A DNA stretch of 64,000 bases from an uncultured Lachnospiraceae bacterium (lineage in GTDB: Bacteria; Bacillota; Clostridia; Lachnospirales; Lachnospiraceae), in NCBI GenBank assembly GCA_900539715.1, contig UQDA01000008.1:49758-113757 (forward strand). The letters are read 5' to 3'. Below are positions 32,971 through 41,494 of the stretch, piece after piece. Made by a program: the position numbers and the translations under genes. Position 1 is the stretch's first letter. Each line of letters opens with the position of its first letter. The notes beneath the pieces are model-generated. The model saw only the letters and a list, made by a program, of their open reading frames with translations. It did no database searches and had not been told where the DNA came from.

Positions 32971-33897
32971 ATGGAATATACGGCAAAGACATTTCAGGAG
33001 CGTCTGCGAGAGGATATCAAAGGATACAGCCTGGAAAATCTGATGGATTTAGACAGGGTGGAAGCGTACTTAAAGGATTTGTGCGCGGTGCTTGGAATTG
33101 AGGTATTGCTGACGCAGAGGCACGGTGAGACAGCGGTGCGGATAGGGGATTTTTCAGGATTTGTGCCGGATGTGGTAAATGAACCGGGAAGAAAGATACG
33201 GGTACAGAACAGGACGGTCGGACATCTGTATGCAAAAACAGACCGCGCGGCAGATGCTGCGCTTGCAGAAAGGATGCTTGACCATGTGGCGGGGCTGTAT
33301 GCGGGACTGTGTGAAAATCATTATCTGTACCGGGAGACGGCTATTTATGCGGATGAGCTGGAAGCAGAGAGGGAAAAGGAAGAGTACCGGGCAAAGCGCG
33401 GGGAGCATGAGGATGCCCTGACAGGAGTGTTAAACAGGACTTATTATGAGAGCCGTTTAAAAGAGATGGAGGAGACAGCTCCGGCAGCGGTTATCTGTGC
33501 GAATATCAACGACTGGAAATTTGTATACGACCATTTTGGAAATGAGGAGAGCGACAGGCTGATACGTACGATAGCTCTGCTTATACGCAGGGAGGCGCAG
33601 GAAAACTATGTGATAGGGCGCGTGGACGGTGATGAGTTTGCCATTGTGATTCCGAATCCGGCAGAGCAGGAGGCGGAACAGTTCGTGAGCCGTATCCGGA
33701 ATGCGTGCAGACTCTGTGAGGACGATGTGCTCGCCCCGTCTTTGGCAGTGGGTCTTGTATATCGTACAAATGTGGAAGAAGCTTTTTCACAATGCTATTC
33801 CAATGCTCAATATGAAATGTTCTACAATAAGCTGGCAATCAAACATGAGGCCGGATACAGGGAACGGCTGGAGCATGGACTTTTCGCTGCAAAATAG
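32971..33897 (+). CDS. GGDEF-domain protein (diguanylate cyclase-like)
   Basis: A 308-residue protein with an N-terminal sensor-like half (residues 1-130), a charged coiled linker (ELEAEREKEEYRAKRG) and a C-terminal GGDEF domain: DALTGVLNRTYYESRL, a core ending in IGRVDGDEFAIVIP. The signature at residues 219-223 is DGDEF instead of GGDEF, so cyclase activity is uncertain; it may bind GTP or c-di-GMP only. No membrane segment. AAGGAG precedes the ATG, and a short terminator follows. Confidence 0.82.
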   Translation: MEYTAKTFQERLREDIKGYSLENLMDLDRVEAYLKDLCAVLGIEVLLTQRHGETAVRIGDFSGFVPDVVNEPGRKIRVQNRTVGHLYAKTDRAADAALAERMLDHVAGLYAGLCENHYLYRETAIYADELEAEREKEEYRAKRGEHEDALTGVLNRTYYESRLKEMEETAPAAVICANINDWKFVYDHFGNEESDRLIRTIALLIRREAQENYVIGRVDGDEFAIVIPNPAEQEAEQFVSRIRNACRLCEDDVLAPSLAVGLVYRTNVEEAFSQCYSNAQYEMFYNKLAIKHEAGYRERLEHGLFAAK

Positions 33898-33916
33898 GAT
33901 AGAAGTGCCTGAAACG

Positions 33917-33948
33917 CCGCTGCGGTTTTATGATGCCGCAGCGGTTTT
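33917..33948 (+). terminator. intrinsic terminator after the GGDEF gene
   Basis: CCGCTGCGG and CCGCAGCGG form a perfect 9-bp stem followed by TTTT. It ends the gene 20 bases after the stop. Confidence 0.85.
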
Positions 33949-33969
33949 GCAGGTTTTTGAAAAAAGGGC

Positions 33970-33998
33970 TGGACAATGCGGGAAAGCTATGCTATTAT
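33970..33998 (+). promoter_or_regulatory. promoter of the tRNA-Arg gene
   Basis: TGGACA (33970-33975), 17 bases, TATTAT (33993-33998) with TGC just before it, so it is also an extended -10. It lies about 50 bases before the tRNA. Confidence 0.75.
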
Positions 33999-34048
33999 AA
34001 GCCAGAGTGATGCGTAACAAAGTTGTAATATCTTCGGATATTATATAT

Positions 34049-34120
34049 GCAACCGTAGTCTAACGGATAGAACGAAGGCCTCCGACGCCTTTAATGCAGG
34101 TTCGATTCCTGTCGGTTGCA
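34049..34120 (+). tRNA. tRNA-Arg (anticodon CCG)
   Basis: A 72-base cloverleaf. The 7-bp acceptor pairs GCAACCG with CGGTTGC plus discriminator A; the anticodon stem is AAGGC/GCCTT with loop CTCCGAC, anticodon CCG at 34082-34084; the T arm is GCAGG-TTCGATT-CCTGT. It reads the CGG arginine codon. CCA is not encoded and must be added. No other tRNA is adjacent. Confidence 0.96.
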
Positions 34121-34189
34121 TTTCTGCATCACTCTCATTTTTTATACAGGTAACTGGTAAATTCAGGTATGGATAAAGGTTGTGAAGAT

Positions 34190-35485
34190 ATGAGCGGAAA
34201 GAAGAATAATTTTCTTGAGTTCTTTCAAAAAAATAAAAAGCAGACGCTGATCGGAGGCGGGGTGGCTGTTGTTATCATTGCAGCTGCAGTAAGTATCGGT
34301 ATTTTTGCAGGGAGAGGGGCAAAACCTGCGTCGGCAGGAGATGCCCAGACCGGGACACAGGCTGTTTCAGGAGAGACAGCGGCAAATACAGAAACGGAAA
34401 AGACGGATATTGTTCCGCTTGAAGAAAATGCCGTTCCTGAAGTGAACGAGCTTTTACAGCAATATTATCAGGCTGCTGCAGACGGTGATATGGATACGCT
34501 GAATACGCTTGTCAATACTTATGATGAAGATACGCAGATATATCTTGAGAAGATGAGCGGTCATATCGAGTATTATCAGAACGTTGCGTGCTATACAAAG
34601 CCGGGCCCTGTGGACGGCTCCTATATCGTGTATGCTTATTATGAAGTGAAATTTAAGGATCTGGATACGGCAGTTCCGGGGATAAGTCCTTATCTTGTAT
34701 ATCCTAAAGAGGATGGAAGCCTTTATATTTATGAAGGAGATGTGGATGAATCTGTGAACGCCTATGTGGAAGAGGTTTCTGCACAGGACGATGTGATAGA
34801 TCTGATGAACCGGGTTCAGGTAGTATTTAATGAAGCGGTGATGCAGGATGACAATCTGAATAATTATCTGGCTCAGCTTAAGGAAGACCTGCAGGTGGAG
34901 GTCGGAGAGGCACTGGGTGAAGCGGAGTCCCGGACACAGGAGGAGACGGCGGATGCGGAGGAGACTTCCGAAGCACCGGCAACGGGCGGAGGAAAGGTTC
35001 GCGCAACGGATGTGGTCAATGTGCGGGCGTCCGACAGTGAGCAGGCAGAGCGTATCGGTAAGGTGGCTGTGGGAGACGTGATGCCCCTGCTTGAGGAAAA
35101 GGCGAACGGCTGGTCTAAGGTAGAGTATGACGGCAAGGAAGGCTACATTAAATCCGAGTTTTTGGAGTCTGTAGACGAAAACAGTGAAAAGGGCGAGAAT
35201 CCGGATGCAGACGGGGCAAAAGAGGAAGGCGCGGTAGAAGAGTCTTCTTCGGAAGCTTCACAAAATGCTGCTTCCGGTTCGGAGCTTCCGGCTACAGGGA
35301 AGATAAAGGTGGCGGAGACCGTCAATATCAGGAAGTCCTGCAGCGAAACGGCGGATAAGGTCGGGACGGTGTTCCCCGGCGAAACGCTGGAAATCGTTAT
35401 GCAGCAGGCTGACGGCTGGACGAGAGTAAAATATAACGGACAGACGGGATATGTAAAGACGGAAGTTTTAAAAGTCTTAAAATGA
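34190..35485 (+). CDS. membrane-anchored protein with two SH3b domains
   Basis: A 431-residue protein with a cytosolic N-terminus (NNFLEFFQKNKKQ), one membrane segment (about residues 27-45), and an outside part of about 380 residues: a conserved NTF2-like region (residues 70-215, VNELLQQYYQAAADGDMDTLNTL), then two bacterial SH3 type 3 domains (VNVRASDSEQAERIGK near 280 and VNIRKSCSETADKVGT near 380) joined by acidic linkers. SH3b modules usually bind peptidoglycan, so it likely works at the wall. ATGs at 34169 and 34190 are both possible. It has no enzyme motif. Confidence 0.78.
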   Translation: MSGKKNNFLEFFQKNKKQTLIGGGVAVVIIAAAVSIGIFAGRGAKPASAGDAQTGTQAVSGETAANTETEKTDIVPLEENAVPEVNELLQQYYQAAADGDMDTLNTLVNTYDEDTQIYLEKMSGHIEYYQNVACYTKPGPVDGSYIVYAYYEVKFKDLDTAVPGISPYLVYPKEDGSLYIYEGDVDESVNAYVEEVSAQDDVIDLMNRVQVVFNEAVMQDDNLNNYLAQLKEDLQVEVGEALGEAESRTQEETADAEETSEAPATGGGKVRATDVVNVRASDSEQAERIGKVAVGDVMPLLEEKANGWSKVEYDGKEGYIKSEFLESVDENSEKGENPDADGAKEEGAVEESSSEASQNAASGSELPATGKIKVAETVNIRKSCSETADKVGTVFPGETLEIVMQQADGWTRVKYNGQTGYVKTEVLKVLK

Positions 35486-35523
35486 TAAATAAAAAGCATA
35501 TTTCCATATAAAACGGGAACATT

Positions 35524-35557
35524 AAAACCGGAGGCAGAGAAAAGCCTCCGGTTTTTT
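35524..35557 (+). terminator. intrinsic terminator after the SH3b gene
   Basis: AAAACCGGAGGC pairs with GCCTCCGGTTTT over an 8-base loop and six T complete the site. Confidence 0.9.
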
Positions 35558-35593
35558 CTATATAATATATGTTTCTCAGAATGGAGGTATCTT

Positions 35594-36025
35594 GTGAAAA
35601 AAGACGATGTGGCGCTGCTCCGGGAAATCCAGAAAAATACGGAAATGGGACTTCACGCATTAGAGGTGATAAATTCAAAGGTGTATGACGATTCTCTTGC
35701 TCTGCAGCTTGCCAGGGAATCCTTTAAATATGGGGAAATACATGACAGGGCAAAGGCACAGCTTCTGGCAAAAAGACAGGTTCCCGACCCGATCAATAAA
35801 GTGGAGCAGATAATGCTGACTGCATCCATACAGGGGAATACGCTGGTGGATTCTTCAACGAGCCATGTGGCGGAAATGCTGATACGAGGCAGCAATATGG
35901 GACTGACAAGCCTCTGGAAATCCATGAATCACAACGACCAGGCAGAAGGATATTCGGTAGAGCTGGCAAAGGAACTGATGGATTTTGAAGAAAACAATAT
36001 CAGGGAGCTGAAAAAATATTTATAA
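35594..36025 (+). CDS. conserved helical protein, unknown function
   Basis: A 143-residue protein predicted to be mostly alpha helical (ALLREIQKNTEMGLHALEVI at the start, LAKELMDFEENNIRELKKYL at the end), which suggests a four-helix bundle. It has no membrane segment and no cysteine. The start is GTG at 35594 behind GGAGGT seven bases away. I do not recognise the family and give no function. It stands alone between a terminator and the gdhA promoter. Confidence 0.7.
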   Translation: MKKDDVALLREIQKNTEMGLHALEVINSKVYDDSLALQLARESFKYGEIHDRAKAQLLAKRQVPDPINKVEQIMLTASIQGNTLVDSSTSHVAEMLIRGSNMGLTSLWKSMNHNDQAEGYSVELAKELMDFEENNIRELKKYL

Positions 36026-36053
36026 TTTTTTGCGTGCTAATGTGATAAAGTGC

Positions 36054-36092
36054 TTGCGCGCGAAAAATAATCGGTATATAATACCCTCAGTG
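36054..36092 (+). promoter_or_regulatory. promoter of gdhA
   Basis: TTGCGC (36054-36059), 17 bases, perfect TATAAT (36077-36082), followed by ACCCTCAGTG. The -10 plus following ten bases nearly repeats in the minus-strand ABC exporter promoter (16557-16572). A small hairpin CCGTTT-TCG-AAACGG lies in the leader at 36118-36132. Confidence 0.6.
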
Positions 36093-36162
36093 AACAAAGG
36101 ACGGATATTTGGTCACGCCGTTTTCGAAACGGAGAAAACTTTGGTCAAGGAGGAAAAGCTCT

Positions 36163-37497
36163 ATGTCATATGTAGATGAGGTCATCGCACAGGTGGTTGA
36201 TAAAAACCCGGCGCAGCCTGAGTTCCATCAGGCGGTAAAGGAAGTGCTGGAATCGTTGAGAACCGTTGTTGAGGCAAATGAGGACGAGTTTCGCAGAAAT
36301 GCTGTTCTGGAAAGAATCACCAATCCGGAAAGACAGATTATTTTCCGGGTGCCATGGGTGGATGATAAAGGACAGGTTCATGTAAATACGGGATTTCGCG
36401 TGCAGTTTAATAGCGCGATAGGGCCTTACAAGGGCGGTCTGCGTTTCCATCCTTCGGTAAATCTGGGAATCATCAAATTTCTGGGATTTGAGCAGGTGTT
36501 CAAGAATTCACTGACAGGTCTGCCCATTGGCGGAGGAAAAGGCGGAAGTGATTTTGACCCTAAAGGGAAATCTGATCGGGAAGTAATGGCATTTTGTCAG
36601 AGCTATATGACGGAGCTGTACCGCCACATCGGCGCGGATACGGATGTGCCGGCAGGAGATATCGGCGTGGGTGCGCGGGAGATAGGCTACCTGTATGGTC
36701 AGTATAAGAGGATACGAAATATCTATGAAGGCGTACTGACGGGGAAAGGGCTGACTTATGGAGGTTCTCTGGCAAGAAAAGAGGCGACCGGATACGGGCT
36801 GTTATACATGACGCGAGAGATGCTGAAAGAAAACGGTATTGATATTGCGGGAAAGACTATCATTGTATCAGGTGCTGGAAACGTGGCTATCTATGCAATA
36901 GAAAAAGCATATCAGATGGGAGCAAAGCCGGTGACGGCATCGGATTCGACCGGATGGGTTTATGATCCTGACGGCATCGACCTTGCTGTTTTAAAAGAGC
37001 TTAAGGAAGTAAAGCGGGCACGATTGTCTGAGTATACAAATTATCGTCCTAATGCAGAGTATCACTCCGGCAGAGGAGTATGGAGTGTGAAAGCGGATAT
37101 TGCGCTGCCGTGTGCAACGCAGAATGAGCTTTTGCTTTCCGATGCGGAAGGGCTTGTGGCAAATGGAGTAAAGGCTGTGTGCGAGGGCGCAAATATGCCT
37201 ACAACGCTGGAGGCGACAGAGTATCTGCAGAAAAACGGAGTGCTTTTTGTTCCGGGTAAAGCGGCAAATGCGGGCGGCGTGGCAACGAGCGCTCTGGAGA
37301 TGAGCCAGAACAGTGAACGTCTGAGCTGGACATTTGAAGAGGTTGACGCAAAGCTGCAGCAGATAATGGTAAATATTTTCCATAATCTGGATAATGCGGC
37401 AAAGAAATACGGCTGTGAAGGAAACTATGTGGTTGGCGCAAACATCGCGGGCTTTGAGAAAGTCGTAGAGGCGATGAACGCCCAGGGAATCGTATAA
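36163..37497 (+). CDS. gdhA: NADP-type glutamate dehydrogenase
   Basis: A 444-residue hexameric glutamate dehydrogenase that joins ammonia to 2-oxoglutarate. Catalytic lysines are in IGPYKGGLRF and GGGKGGSDFDPKGK, the Asp in PAGDIGVGAREIGY, and the cofactor fold in VSGAGNVAIYA. The 444-residue length and KGGSDFDPKGKS type are the NADP-specific, biosynthetic form. GTCAAGGAGG fits ATG 36163; an upstream in-frame start at 36109 is not needed. It has its own promoter and terminator. Confidence 0.96.
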   Translation: MSYVDEVIAQVVDKNPAQPEFHQAVKEVLESLRTVVEANEDEFRRNAVLERITNPERQIIFRVPWVDDKGQVHVNTGFRVQFNSAIGPYKGGLRFHPSVNLGIIKFLGFEQVFKNSLTGLPIGGGKGGSDFDPKGKSDREVMAFCQSYMTELYRHIGADTDVPAGDIGVGAREIGYLYGQYKRIRNIYEGVLTGKGLTYGGSLARKEATGYGLLYMTREMLKENGIDIAGKTIIVSGAGNVAIYAIEKAYQMGAKPVTASDSTGWVYDPDGIDLAVLKELKEVKRARLSEYTNYRPNAEYHSGRGVWSVKADIALPCATQNELLLSDAEGLVANGVKAVCEGANMPTTLEATEYLQKNGVLFVPGKAANAGGVATSALEMSQNSERLSWTFEEVDAKLQQIMVNIFHNLDNAAKKYGCEGNYVVGANIAGFEKVVEAMNAQGIV

Positions 37498-37508
37498 GAA
37501 GATAAAAG

Positions 37509-37564
37509 AGAGGGACCGCGCGGGATGGCTGAAAAAACATCAGTTATCCTGCGCGGTCTCTTTT
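37509..37564 (+). terminator. intrinsic terminator after gdhA
   Basis: GGACCGCGCGGGAT pairs with ATCCTGCGCGGTCTC (one G-U wobble), with a 20-base loop, then TTTT. Confidence 0.82.
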
Positions 37565-37689
37565 GCACAACGCAGCATTTTTGTCCTTCATATTTTTCTT
37601 GTGAAAATCATCGTTTTCGATTATAGTATTAGACAGGAGGAAGAGGCAGAGCAGGAAAAGGGAGGGATGTTCTGTGCTCGAATACGCGT

Positions 37690-40032
37690 ATGAAATGTAT
37701 TGTGCTGGCGGGCGGCAGGGGCGACAGGCTGTGGCCGCTCTCCAGAAAAAATTATCCGAAGCAGTTCATCGCCATCAGTGGGAGCCATTCGATCTTTCAG
37801 GAGACGATTGCCCGCAATATGGCATTCTGTGACGAGTTTGTAGTCGTAACCAACAGAGAATACCAGTTTATTGTAGAGAACCAGTTAAAAGCTTTTCAGG
37901 GGCTGACCTGGCGGCTTGTGCTGGAAGAAGAAGCGAGAAAGACGACGGCGGCAATCCTTTTGGCATGTCTGGAATTCCCTCTTTCAGAGCTTATCTTTAT
38001 TGTGCCGTCGGATCATCTGATACAGGGCGAAGCATATAAGGATGCTATTAACGAAGCGGGGATACTGGCGCGCCAGGGCGGACTTGTGACGTTTGGAATG
38101 CCGGTTTTGGAGCCGGAGACGAGATTTGGTTATATCTGCTGCGATGGTGACAGGGTCGTGAGCGTTGCGGAAAAACCGGACGAGAAGCAGGCGGAGGCAT
38201 ATCAGGCTTCCGGCAGGTATCTGATCAACAGCGGTATGTTCTTATTCCGCAACGGAGATATGCTGCAGGAGGTACGTAGACGTTCGCCGGAGGTTATCTG
38301 GGCATGTGAACGGGCATTTGAAGGGAAGCTGGTAGAGAAGGGACGGCACATTTTTTACCGGAGAGAGGTGCTGGAGCAGATACCGGCGCAGCCTATCGAA
38401 GAGACGGTATTCGGGGAAACAGATCTGGGCAGAGTCGTCCGTGCCAGATTTGACTGGCAGGATGTCGGAAGTCTGGAAGACTTGGGAAAAAACGAGCTGA
38501 TGACTCAAAAGGACCTTCGTCAGGCCCAGTATGACTGTGAAAATACGCTGATCATCAATCGCGGCAGCCGCAGTATCGTTGTAGCGAATCATGTAAAGGA
38601 TGTGACGATAGTCAATACGGACGACGCGGTGTATGTAGGAAAGACAGGGGCGTCGGAGGAATTAAAAGAGCTGCGCCGGGAAAATCCTGCGCTGCAGAGT
38701 TATTTTGATATGGGGCAGGTGATATATAAGCCCTGGGGAACATATGAAATTTTATCGGCAGCGCGACAGTATGTAGTGCGGAAGGTCGTACTTAATCAGG
38801 GGCGTACCATTTACGCGCACAAGCATGCCCGCCGGACGGAACACTGGATTATTGTCAGCGGCAGGGCAAAGATATTTCTGGGGCGCGCAGAGAGGGAGTA
38901 CGGGAGCAACGACAGCGTAGAAATTCCCGAGAATACTGTTCATCAGATATCCAATGTAGGGGATGTCCCATTGATATTTATGGAAATCTCTACAGGGGAA
39001 GAGGTGATGGAGCGCGACCTTATCTCCGTTGAGAGCAGGGATTTGAATGAAGCGGAGCTGGGATACAGACCGGAGCCTTTTGTGAAACTTTTGCCGGCGT
39101 TTAAGGATTATCTGTGGGGCGGCAGAAAGCTGAAAGAAAAATACGGCAAGCAGTGCGATTATGACTGCGTGGCGGAGAGCTGGGAGCTTTCCGCGCATGA
39201 AGCGGGACAGAGCATCGTGGCTTCCGGACGTTATAAGGGAAGACTGTTTGCAGATTATCTGACGAGCATCGGGCGGGAGAACTGCGGATGGAAATGCCAG
39301 TCGGCGGAGCGGTTTCCGATTCTAGTCAAGCTCATAGACGCGCATGAAAATTTGTCGGTGCAGGTACATCCCAACGATGATTATGCGCTTTCCAGAGAAA
39401 ATGAATACGGTAAAAATGAAATGTGGTATATTCTGGAGCACGAAGAGGGGGCGGTGATATACTGCGGCTTTAAGCGGGATGTGACAAAGGCGGAGGTGAT
39501 GCAGGCACTTTCGGACGGAAGCATCCTTTCCCTGCTGAATCGTGTTCCCGTAAAAACAGGAGAAGCATATTATATTCCGGCAGGGACCGTACATGCTATC
39601 GGAAAAGGCGTGGTCATCTGTGAGATACAGCAGAGTTCTAACTGTACCTACCGTTTGTATGACTATGACCGTACCGATCATTATGGCAACAGGCGTCAGC
39701 TTCATGTGGAGAAGGCGCTCGAGGTAATGGATTTTTCAGGATACGAAGTACCGGAATTCTGCGATGAAATAGTAGAAAAGGATTCCTGTGTCTGCAGGAT
39801 TTTAAGCCGCTGCAAGTATTTTGAATGCATGAGCTTTCAAATCAGCGGACAGACGCAGCTTCCGGCGTATCAGGATTCCTTTTGCTCGCTGCTGTGCGTA
39901 AAAGGCAGCGGTATTCTGTCCGGCAGCAGGGAGGAAAGCCGCTTTAAAGCGGGAGACAGCTTCTTTTTGCCGTGCTCAAAGGAACGGCTGAAGGTGGAAG
40001 GAGACTGTGAGCTGATACTGACACACGTTTAA
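37690..40032 (+). CDS. fused mannose-1-phosphate guanylyltransferase / mannose-6-phosphate isomerase
   Basis: A 780-residue protein of three parts. Residues 1-330 are a nucleotidyltransferase (VLAGGRGDRLWPLSRKNYPKQF, EKP, then DWQDVGS) that makes GDP-mannose. Residues 340-450 form a cupin (KPWGTYEIL, YAHKHARRTEHWIIVSG, ENTVHQISN) as in type II isomerases. From about 465 to the end is a type I phosphomannose isomerase (YLWGGRKLKEKYG, VQVHPNDDYA, NEMWYIL, VHAIGKG). Together they convert fructose-6-phosphate to GDP-mannose except for the mutase step. The start is the first possible Met, but GGAGGG lies about 23 bases upstream, far from ideal. Confidence 0.9.
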   Translation: MKCIVLAGGRGDRLWPLSRKNYPKQFIAISGSHSIFQETIARNMAFCDEFVVVTNREYQFIVENQLKAFQGLTWRLVLEEEARKTTAAILLACLEFPLSELIFIVPSDHLIQGEAYKDAINEAGILARQGGLVTFGMPVLEPETRFGYICCDGDRVVSVAEKPDEKQAEAYQASGRYLINSGMFLFRNGDMLQEVRRRSPEVIWACERAFEGKLVEKGRHIFYRREVLEQIPAQPIEETVFGETDLGRVVRARFDWQDVGSLEDLGKNELMTQKDLRQAQYDCENTLIINRGSRSIVVANHVKDVTIVNTDDAVYVGKTGASEELKELRRENPALQSYFDMGQVIYKPWGTYEILSAARQYVVRKVVLNQGRTIYAHKHARRTEHWIIVSGRAKIFLGRAEREYGSNDSVEIPENTVHQISNVGDVPLIFMEISTGEEVMERDLISVESRDLNEAELGYRPEPFVKLLPAFKDYLWGGRKLKEKYGKQCDYDCVAESWELSAHEAGQSIVASGRYKGRLFADYLTSIGRENCGWKCQSAERFPILVKLIDAHENLSVQVHPNDDYALSRENEYGKNEMWYILEHEEGAVIYCGFKRDVTKAEVMQALSDGSILSLLNRVPVKTGEAYYIPAGTVHAIGKGVVICEIQQSSNCTYRLYDYDRTDHYGNRRQLHVEKALEVMDFSGYEVPEFCDEIVEKDSCVCRILSRCKYFECMSFQISGQTQLPAYQDSFCSLLCVKGSGILSGSREESRFKAGDSFFLPCSKERLKVEGDCELILTHV

Positions 40033-40053
40033 AAATAACAGGAGGATTTTAAC

Positions 40054-40887
40054 ATGAATGAAGCGTATGAAAAACTGATGAAATGCTATGAGAGTTTTCG
40101 GGCAAAGATTGATTTTAAGCCGGAGGTAGCGATAGTCCTGGGCTCAGGACTGGGAAATTATGCGGATGATATCCGCGTGGAGGCGGAGCTGGATTATCAT
40201 GATATCGAGGGCTTCCCGGTATCCACTGTTCCGGGACATGCCGGAAAATTCATATTTGGCTGGGTAAAGGATATTCCGGTTGTATGCATGAAGGGGCGCG
40301 TTCATTATTATGAAGGATATCCGATTTCTGATGTAGTGCTTCCTACCAGACTGATGAAGCTGATGGGTGCAAAGATACTCTTTCTGACCAATGCGTCAGG
40401 CGGTATCAATCCTTCTTTTACAGCAGGAGATTTCATGCTTCTGACAGACCATGTTTCACTGTGGGCGCCCAATCCGCTGATAGGTGCAAATATGGATGAA
40501 TTCGGCGTGCGTTTCCCGGATATGACACATGTTTATGATACAGAACTTCAGGACATCATCAGAAAGACGGCAAAGGAAAATGATATCGAGCTGAAAGAGG
40601 GGATATATGCGCAGCTGACAGGTCCGTCCTTTGAGTCTCCTGCGGAGATACGCCTTCTTCATAAGCTGGATGTGGATGCAGTGGGAATGTCTACCGTCGT
40701 AGAAGCTATCACAGCAAATCACATGGGGATGAAGATATGCTGCATTTCCTTTATCAGCAATCTGGCGGCAGGGATGTCCGCTAATCCGTTAACCCACGAA
40801 GAAGTACAGGAGGCAGCGGATATTGCTGCGCCCAAATTTAAAAAACTGGTGACAGAGTCTGTAGCAGCATTTGGCCAGGTGCTGTAA
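40054..40887 (+). CDS. punA: purine nucleoside phosphorylase
   Basis: A 277-residue trimeric-type PNP that cleaves inosine and guanosine with phosphate. It has VLGSGLG near residue 30, the phosphate site GHAGKFIFG and RVHYYEGYP, LFLTNASGGINPSF, GPSFESPAEIR, GMSTVVEAI and CISFISNLAAGM. The Shine-Dalgarno site AGGAGG precedes the ATG. Cytidine deaminase begins directly after its stop, so both serve nucleoside salvage. I use punA for the trimeric type rather than deoD. Confidence 0.93.
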   Translation: MNEAYEKLMKCYESFRAKIDFKPEVAIVLGSGLGNYADDIRVEAELDYHDIEGFPVSTVPGHAGKFIFGWVKDIPVVCMKGRVHYYEGYPISDVVLPTRLMKLMGAKILFLTNASGGINPSFTAGDFMLLTDHVSLWAPNPLIGANMDEFGVRFPDMTHVYDTELQDIIRKTAKENDIELKEGIYAQLTGPSFESPAEIRLLHKLDVDAVGMSTVVEAITANHMGMKICCISFISNLAAGMSANPLTHEEVQEAADIAAPKFKKLVTESVAAFGQVL

Positions 40888-41352
40888 ATGGCTGACGGCA
40901 GGACAAAAGAGGTGGAGCGCAAAAAGACTGACATCCCGGAGGACGTTTTTAAGAGGATGTTTAAAAGCGCGCTGGAAGCGAGAAAAAATGCTTATGCCCC
41001 GTATTCGCATTATCGGGTAGGGGCTGCGCTCCTGACGGACGGCGGAAAGATATATACCGGCTGCAACGTGGAAAATGCTTCGTATTCTGTGACAAACTGT
41101 GCGGAGCGAACGGCGTTTTTTTCCGCGGTGGCAGCAGGAGAAAAGAGGTTTTCCGCAATCGTGATAGCAGGAAGCCCGGAAGGAGAACTGACGCAGCTCG
41201 CGTGGCCCTGCGGGGTATGCAGACAGGTAATACGGGAGTTTTGTGAGCCGGAGCATTTTTGGGTATTTGCGGCAAAGTCGGAGACCGACTATGAGGCGCG
41301 CCTGTTAAAGGAGCTTTTGCCGGACAGCTTTGGACCGGATAATCTGATATAA
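40888..41352 (+). CDS. cdd: cytidine deaminase
   Basis: A 154-residue zinc enzyme that deaminates cytidine to uridine. The zinc/acid motifs are TNCAERTAFFSAVAAG (C-A-E) and PCGVCRQVIREF (two Cys), with NVENASYS before them. The N-terminus is about 25 residues longer than usual (KEVERKKTDIPED). Its ATG directly follows the PNP stop codon, and the ribosome binding site is weak, so it likely depends on coupling. A later in-frame Met at 40954 (MFKSALEARKNAYAPYS) would match the usual length and is an alternative start. Confidence 0.92.
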   Translation: MADGRTKEVERKKTDIPEDVFKRMFKSALEARKNAYAPYSHYRVGAALLTDGGKIYTGCNVENASYSVTNCAERTAFFSAVAAGEKRFSAIVIAGSPEGELTQLAWPCGVCRQVIREFCEPEHFWVFAAKSETDYEARLLKELLPDSFGPDNLI

Positions 41353-41366
41353 GTGGAATGGAGATA

Positions 41367-41402
41367 GTGTGAAAAATAAGCCTGATGGCTTATTTTTCAC
41401 AC
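41367..41402 (+). terminator. hairpin after cdd (copy 2 of a duplicated hairpin)
   Basis: A perfect 16-bp stem, loop TGAT, whose core GTGAAAAATAAGCC and complement match the hairpin after glgD (8897-8932). Both are preceded by GAGATAGT. It has only the internal T5, so it works as a weak terminator at best. Confidence 0.6.
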
Positions 41403-41494
41403 GGCTATTTGTGCCGGAGCGTCACAAATAGCCATGATGGCAGACGGGAAAGCGCATTCGCGATTTCCCGTCGCCGCTGTCGCTTACGCTCCGG
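41403..41494 (+). promoter_or_regulatory. multi-hairpin leader before the MtaD-type gene
   Basis: Two further stems follow the duplicated hairpin: GGCTATTTGTG/CACAAATAGCC (41403-41433, loop CCGGAGCGT) and GACGGGAAA/TTTCCCGTC (41443-41472). The loop CCGGAGCG (41414-41421) is complementary to CGCTCCGG at 41487-41494, just before the GGAGG of the next gene, so a long-range pairing near the ribosome site is possible. No promoter was clear. It may be a repeat or an RNA control element. Confidence 0.4.
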
